DNA of 19,282 bases from Planctomycetaceae bacterium UBA6172. Lineage in GTDB: Bacteria > Planctomycetota > Planctomycetia > Pirellulales > Pirellulaceae. Position 1 is the stretch's first letter, and each line of letters begins with the position of its first letter. The stretch spans positions 2,171-21,452 of the forward strand of contig DITY01000092.1 of NCBI GenBank assembly GCA_002422955.1. The letters run 5' to 3'. The notes under the pieces were generated by a model, which saw only the letters and a program-made list of their open reading frames with translations, ran no database searches and was not told the DNA's origin. Positions 15,734 to 19,282 of the stretch are shown in pieces. The translations under genes were made by a program, and so were the position numbers.

Positions 15734-16798
15734 ATGAAGAAGATTCGGGTGCTCGTGGTCGACGATTCGGTCGTCGTACGGCGGGTCGTCACGGAAGAAC
15801 TCGAATCGCAACCCGATCTCGAAGTCGTCGGCTCGGCCGCCACCGGCCGGATCGCGCTGGAACGCGTGACGCAGCTCAAACCCGACCTGGTGATCCTCGA
15901 CATCCAGATGCCCGACATGGATGGCCTGACGGCGCTGACGCACCTCCGCGTCAGCCACCCTCACACCCCGGTCGTGATGTTCAGCTCGCTCACCGCGCTC
16001 GGGGCCGCGATCACGCTGGAAGCGCTCTCCCACGGAGCCTCTGATTTTTTTGCCAAGCCCGGCGGACCGGGCGGATTGGAAGCGTCGCGACGGCTCATTC
16101 GGGCCGAACTGATTCCGGCCATTCGCGCGCTGTGTGCGCGCAAGCCGGTGTCGCCGCCGGTCCGCGTGAAGGCCCCGTTGTCGCCGGCCGCTCCCCGCCC
16201 CGCCGCCGCCACGGCGCGGATCGATGTCCTGGCGATCGGCGCTTCAACCGGAGGGCCGAACGCCCTGGCCGAAATCTTCGCGCTCCTGCCGCCAGGGCTG
16301 CCGGTGCCGATTCTCGTGGTGCAGCACATGCCGCCGATGTTCACGCAAATGTTGGCGGACCGGCTCGCGAAAATCTCGCAAATCCCCACGGTGGAGGCGA
16401 AAGCGGGCTGCGAATTGGAACCGGGCAAAGCGTGGGTGGCGCCGGGAGATCACCACCTCGTGCTGACGCGCTCCGGGACGCGGATTCTTACCCTGGTGAA
16501 CCAGGACCCGCTCGAGAACGCCTGTCGCCCGGCGGTCGACCCGCTGTTCCGCTCCGTCGCCAATCTCTACGGCCGCCACTGCCTGGCGGTCGTGCTCACG
16601 GGGATGGGGCAGGATGGCCTGCGAGGCTGCGAGGCGATTCGCGCCGTGGGGGGACAAATCCTCGTCCAGGATGAGGCCACCAGCGTCGTGTGGGGCATGC
16701 CGGGGTTCGTCGCCCGCGCCGGGCTGGCCGACCGCGTGCTGCCGCTGCCGATGCTGGCGGGCGAGATCATTCGCCGCATTCGAGGGCACCGTGGTTGA
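15734..16798 (+). CDS. cheB: Protein-glutamate methylesterase CheB
   Basis: The 354-residue protein has a receiver domain (about 1-125) with D10/D11 and phospho-acceptor D56 in VILDIQMPDMDG, and a conserved AKPGG linker start (107-111). An Ala/Pro-rich linker follows (138-160), then the methylesterase domain (about 162-352) with the catalytic triad Ser171 in GASTGGP, His198 in VVQHMPP and Asp294 in TGMGQDG. CheB removes methyl groups from, or deamidates, the receptor when phosphorylated by CheA, giving adaptation together with CheR. The ATG lies five bases after the cheY stop, with AGGAATAAGG as the ribosome binding site. Its end overlaps the cheR start by eight bases. All catalytic residues are present, so it should be active. 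Confidence 0.95.
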   Translation: MKKIRVLVVDDSVVVRRVVTEELESQPDLEVVGSAATGRIALERVTQLKPDLVILDIQMPDMDGLTALTHLRVSHPHTPVVMFSSLTALGAAITLEALSHGASDFFAKPGGPGGLEASRRLIRAELIPAIRALCARKPVSPPVRVKAPLSPAAPRPAAATARIDVLAIGASTGGPNALAEIFALLPPGLPVPILVVQHMPPMFTQMLADRLAKISQIPTVEAKAGCELEPGKAWVAPGDHHLVLTRSGTRILTLVNQDPLENACRPAVDPLFRSVANLYGRHCLAVVLTGMGQDGLRGCEAIRAVGGQILVQDEATSVVWGMPGFVARAGLADRVLPLPMLAGEIIRRIRGHRG

Positions 16799-17618
16799 GA
16801 CGACCGTTTCCGCCGACGACTTCGACTTCGTCGCGAACTTGGTGCGACAACGCTGCGCGCTGGTGATCGAACCGGGCAAGGAATACCTGGTGCAATCACG
16901 GCTCGCGCCACTCGCTCAGCGGCACGGCCTGGCAAGCATCCGATCCTTGATCGACAAACTCCGAGGGTCCGACCACCGACTGATGACCGAGGTGGTCGAA
17001 GCGATGGTCACGACCGAAACCTCGTTCTTTCGCGACATCCATCCGTTCGAAACGCTCAAGAAGACGGTACTCCCGGAGCTGATCGAGGCGCGCCGCGCCC
17101 AGCGACAGCTCAACATTTGGTTTGCCGCCAGCTCCAGTGGCCAAGAGCCTTACTCGGTCGCGCTGCTGCTGAAGGAGTGGTTTCCGGAGCTGGCTTCCTG
17201 GCGGCTCAATCTCGTGGCAACCGACATTTCGCACGCCATGCTCGATCGCTCCCGAGCCGGGCGATATTCCCAAGTCGAAGTGAATCGCGGGCTGCCGACT
17301 CCGCTGCTGCTGAAATGGTTTCGGCAGGAGGGGGCCTACTGGCAGTTGGATGATCGCATCCGCGGCATGGTGACGTTCGCGCAACTCAACCTCGCCCAAC
17401 CCTGGCCAGCCATGGCTCGCTGGGACCTCGTCTTCTTGCGGAATGTGATGATCTATTTCGACACGGATATGAAAAAGGCCATCCTGGGCCGCGTCGCCCG
17501 CCTGCTCAGTCGCGACGGCTACCTGCTGCTCGGCGGCGCGGAGACCACGCTGAACCTCGATGATTCGTTCCACCGCATGGAAGCGTTTAAGACCGGCTTC
17601 TACCGGTTGAAGCCCTAG
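16791..17618 (+). CDS. cheR: Chemotaxis protein methyltransferase CheR
   Basis: The 275-residue protein has the CheR N-terminal helical domain (about 8-75), the junction MVTTETSFFRD (72-82) typical of CheR, and a methyltransferase fold. The S-adenosylmethionine site reads FAASSSGQEPYSVALLL (111-127), a small variation on the usual STGEEPYS. ATDIS (143-147) carries the adenosine-binding Asp145, and FLRNVMIYFD (215-224) matches the CRNVLIYF motif. It methylates receptor glutamates using S-adenosylmethionine. I start it at the GTG at 16791, which overlaps the cheB stop by eight bases and has GAGGG just upstream; longer in-frame starts lie inside cheB. No C-terminal VSEYW or TPR tail is present, so it should act on receptors without a tethered pentapeptide. 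Confidence 0.94.
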   Translation: MVETTVSADDFDFVANLVRQRCALVIEPGKEYLVQSRLAPLAQRHGLASIRSLIDKLRGSDHRLMTEVVEAMVTTETSFFRDIHPFETLKKTVLPELIEARRAQRQLNIWFAASSSGQEPYSVALLLKEWFPELASWRLNLVATDISHAMLDRSRAGRYSQVEVNRGLPTPLLLKWFRQEGAYWQLDDRIRGMVTFAQLNLAQPWPAMARWDLVFLRNVMIYFDTDMKKAILGRVARLLSRDGYLLLGGAETTLNLDDSFHRMEAFKTGFYRLKP

Positions 17619-17632
17619 CCAAAGGCCCTGAC

Positions 17633-18124
17633 GTGCGCGAACCCAACGCCCCGCAACGACCGTCCGCCGCCGTGATCGACGCCTTCACGGCCGCCGCGAT
17701 CACGGCCCTGCAAGAATTGACCAGCCTCGCGGCTTGGCCCGAGGCGACGGGGTCGGCCAACGACGACCCGCCGTCGGAACCGATCGTCGCCGCGACGATC
17801 CGTTTGCGGCGCGCCGTGCCGGGCACGATGACATGGGTGTCGAGTGCCACGACGGCGCGGGGACTGGCCGTCCGCTACCTTCCCGCGGCGACGGAGCTGA
17901 GCGATGAACTGATCGACGACGTCGTTGGCGAATTCGCCAACGTGATCGCCGGCCAGGCCAAGACGATGCTCAAGGGCACCCCGTACCATTTCACTCTGTC
18001 GCCACCCGTCGTAACTCGGTCGCGATCGCCCGATGCCGCTGACGAACCACTCGCCGTGGCGCTGAAGACGGAATTGGGCTGGGTGCGATTGCTACTCGAC
18101 CTGCCCCCCTGCCCCAGCGCCTGA
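17633..18124 (+). CDS. cheX: CheX-like chemotaxis phosphatase
   Basis: The 163-residue product ends the operon, with 14 bases after the cheR stop and a GTG start. An Ala-rich N-terminal helix (about 10-35) is followed by strands, then the motif LIDDVVGEFANVIAGQAK (93-110). This has the E-x-x-N pair (E100, N103) that CheX and CheC use to dephosphorylate CheY. The next segment, GTPYHFTLSPPVV, corresponds to the strand after the catalytic helix in this family. A final strand GWVRLLLDL closes the fold. A direct substrate would be phospho-CheY (15357) or receiver 2 of the Ser/Thr kinase. Only one E-x-x-N motif is visible, as in CheX and unlike CheC with two. Family assignment is by motif and context. 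Confidence 0.82.
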   Translation: MREPNAPQRPSAAVIDAFTAAAITALQELTSLAAWPEATGSANDDPPSEPIVAATIRLRRAVPGTMTWVSSATTARGLAVRYLPAATELSDELIDDVVGEFANVIAGQAKTMLKGTPYHFTLSPPVVTRSRSPDAADEPLAVALKTELGWVRLLLDLPPCPSA

Positions 18125-18210
18125 CACCCGCCGGACTCGGGGGCGATTGAGGGGACGGAGCTGAATGGCATTTAATCGACGATCCGCCCCTCGCAGTGGC
18201 TCCCCTCGAC

Positions 18211-18773
18211 GGATGGTGCTGCCCATGTTTAGTGCGCTGCGCCTATCAGCCTGGCTCCCCTCGCCCCCAAACTTGTTTGGGGGAGTAGGGGTCGGGGGTG
18301 AGGGGGAAACCCGCGCGCCGCTGCCCGGAATCAACGGCTGATACCGCCCCTGTTTTCACCGAAAATTGCCGCCCCCGTTTGCTCGCAGTGACGGATGACG
18401 GATGGCAGGGCGATTGCGCCACGCTGGGGTGACGGATTGACGGATGACTGACGGTGACGGATGGTGCCGCCTGACGACGGATGGTGCCGACGGATGGTGC
18501 CGCCCATGTTTTCTCGACGGATGGTGCCGCCCATGTTTTCTGACGTTTTCTCGACGGATGGTGCGACGGATGGTGCCGCCCATGTTTTCTGACGGTGACG
18601 AATGGTGCCGCCCATGTTTTCCCATGTTTTCCGCCATCCGCCGCTATCTGACGGATGGTGCCGCCCATGTTTTCCCATGTTTTCCGCCATCCGCCGCTAT
18701 CTGGGGGCGAGGGGAGCCAGTGTGATAGGCGCATCGCACTAAATATGGGCACTAAATATGGGCGGCACCATCC
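18211..18773. repeat. Repeat array enclosed by long inverted repeats
   Basis: The left arm (about 18211-18269) and the right arm (about 18702-18773) are inverted copies. They share the blocks GGATGGTGC-GCCCAT-TTTAGTGC, GCGCCTATCA and TGGCTCCCCTCGCCCCCA. The right arm has a 13-bp CACTAAATATGGG duplication (18737-18749, 18750-18762). Between the arms, a unit starting GGATGGTGCCGCCCATG and about 22 bp long recurs at 18492, 18519, 18568, 18600 (first base pair varied) and 18653, all in the + direction. A 49-bp segment is duplicated exactly (18602-18650 and 18655-18703). No transposase is present. Confidence 0.85.
18264..18283. repeat. REP-like perfect hairpin
   Basis: CCCCCAAAC (18264-18272) pairs perfectly with GTTTGGGGG (18275-18283) around TT, giving a 9-bp stem. 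G-rich sequence follows (to about 18306). It lies about 140 bases past the cheX stop and has no T-run, so I take it as a REP-like dispersed element rather than a normal terminator, although it could still end transcription. Confidence 0.6.
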
Positions 18774-19012
18774 GCCCATCCGCCGGCACCATCCGCCCCA
18801 TCCGCCAATTCGACAACGCGTTTTGCACGGCAGCGGTGCCGGCAGCGGGGGACACGGGGCGGCAGCGGGCCCACAGCACTCTGCGGCGTGACGATGCTTT
18901 TTCGCTGGCGTCCCAGGACAGTCCGCGGGCGCGGGGAGGACCTCGGAAGCGACGCTCATGGCAGCACCGGCGGTGGGGCACGGGCTCGGATCCTCGTTCG
19001 CCAGCAACCTGA

Positions 19013-19080
19013 GGGCAGTGTCTCCGACACGTTGACTTAGGGCAGTGCCCCCCGAACGTCCGGCATCAGGCAGTGTCCCC
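19013..19080. repeat. Three direct copies of a GGCAGTGTCCCC-type repeat
   Basis: Copies start at 19013 (GGGCAGTGTCTCCGACACG), 19040 (GGGCAGTGCCCCCCGAACG) and 19069 (GGCAGTGTCCCCGAACG), spaced by 27 and 29 bases. The last runs straight into the hicB fragment. An inverted copy closes the hicA fragment at 19265-19282. Confidence 0.85.
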
Positions 19081-19084
19081 GAAC

Positions 19085-19186
19085 GTTAACCTTCGCGAAG
19101 CACTTTCCGAGGCGATCGAAATGAATAGGCAGGAGGCGAAATCCGCCGCCGGTTCCACGTACGAGCAAGTAACCCTTCGACCGTGA
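19085..19186 (+). pseudogene. hicB: C-terminal fragment of HicB-like antitoxin
   Basis: The frame ending with TGA at 19184-19186 reads VNLREALSEAIEMNRQEAKS followed by AAGSTYEQVTLRP. The NLREAL-EAIE helix is typical of the end of the HicB RNase-H-like antitoxin domain. No start codon or N-terminal part precedes it; instead the frame emerges directly from a GGCAGTGTCCCC repeat. The stop overlaps the start of the hicA fragment as GTGA. The identification leans on the adjoining HicA match. Confidence 0.65.
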
Positions 19187-19260
19187 AGCGACGCGACTTG
19201 ATTCGTCACTTGATCACCCACGGATGCGAACTCGTTCGCGAAGGCGGGAATCACTCGTAG
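19183..19260 (+). pseudogene. hicA: N-terminal fragment of HicA-like mRNA interferase toxin
   Basis: From a GTG at 19183, the 25 residues read MKRRDLIRHLITHGCELVRE, then GGNHS and TAG. This matches the beginning of HicA toxins, where the double-stranded-RNA-binding-like fold starts with a helix and the G-x-x-H motif carries the catalytic His. The protein normally runs to 60-80 residues, but here it stops right after GGNHS at a TAG (19258-19260). Only a copy of the inverted GGGGACACTGCCCC repeat follows, up to the window edge. The toxin would be inactive. Whether the rest of hicA lies beyond the window cannot be seen. Confidence 0.8.
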
Positions 19261-19264
19261 GGCT

Positions 19265-19282
19265 CGTCGGGGACACTGCCCC
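19265..19282. repeat. Inverted GGGGACACTGCCCC repeat at window edge
   Basis: CGTCGGGGACACTGCCCC is the reverse complement of the repeat at 19069-19085 apart from one inserted base (GGCAGTGTCCCCGAACG). It continues to the last base of the window, so its full extent is unknown. Confidence 0.8.

Larger units (their letters stand above)
18125..19081. other. Gene-free repeat-rich stretch after the che operon
   Basis: Nearly 960 bases carry no convincing gene. Open frames on the minus strand translate the repeats into low-complexity ENMGGTIRR or KTWAAPSV strings. The REP-like hairpin and the repeat array are listed separately. The part at 18800-19010 is GC-rich, without a repeat or gene that I recognise. 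Confidence 0.7.

Noticed and set aside
18492..18700. Possible CRISPR array
   Set aside because: Repeat spacing is irregular (27, 49, 32 and 53 bases between unit starts), the between-unit sequence is itself repetitive, and no cas gene is nearby.
18331..19007. Open frames of up to 253 residues on the minus strand across the repeat array
   Set aside because: The translations repeat GRHHPS, MGGTIRR or KTWAAPSV according to frame, which is what the DNA repeats produce. There is no plausible start signal or recognisable domain.

Overview
This window looks like a chromosomal segment of a planctomycete, most likely of the Pirellulales type. It is GC-rich. Several genes lack a clear Shine-Dalgarno site. 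The Ser/Thr kinase has the N-terminal leader and DLG variant I associate with planctomycete kinases, and the intergenic regions carry GC-rich REP-like repeats. This placement is inference from style and gene content; there is no rRNA or other marker gene. I saw no tRNA, rRNA, CRISPR array or transposase gene.

Layout. Positions 1-105 hold the last 34 codons of a + strand gene, possibly an isochorismatase-type hydrolase, which converges on an EamA-type drug/metabolite transporter (127-1032, -). After a gene-free stretch come a zinc-ribbon plus macro-domain protein (1492-2127, +), a secreted cellulase-like TIM-barrel protein (2167-3264, -), a small exported coiled-coil protein broken by one in-frame stop (3493-4011, -) and a DUF2252 protein (4296-5690, -). 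Divergent from the last are a ZIP metal transporter (5930-6742, +), an isoprenylcysteine-methyltransferase-like membrane protein (6832-7440, +), a C-terminal stub of wrbA (7481-7612, +) and a small membrane protein with a PH-like domain (7665-8168, +).

The core is a + strand chemosensory cluster at 8285-18124. It encodes a Ser/Thr kinase fused to two receiver domains, CheA with two C-terminal CheW domains, CheW, a soluble triple-PAS methyl-accepting protein, CheY, CheB, CheR and a CheX-like phosphatase. Most genes are tightly spaced or overlapping. The soluble receptor should control CheA through CheW. CheA should phosphorylate CheY, CheB and probably the second receiver of the Ser/Thr kinase. 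CheR and CheB adapt the receptor, and CheX would remove phosphate from CheY. No flagellar gene is visible, so the output may be something other than swimming. A Ser/Thr kinase as a candidate CheA output is the most interesting system here.

The right end (18125-19282) has no intact gene. It holds a REP-like hairpin, an array of about 22-bp repeats enclosed by a pair of roughly 60-70 bp inverted repeats, and a hicBA toxin-antitoxin relic (C-terminal part of HicB, N-terminal part of HicA) lying between oppositely oriented copies of a GGCAGTGTCCCC-type repeat.
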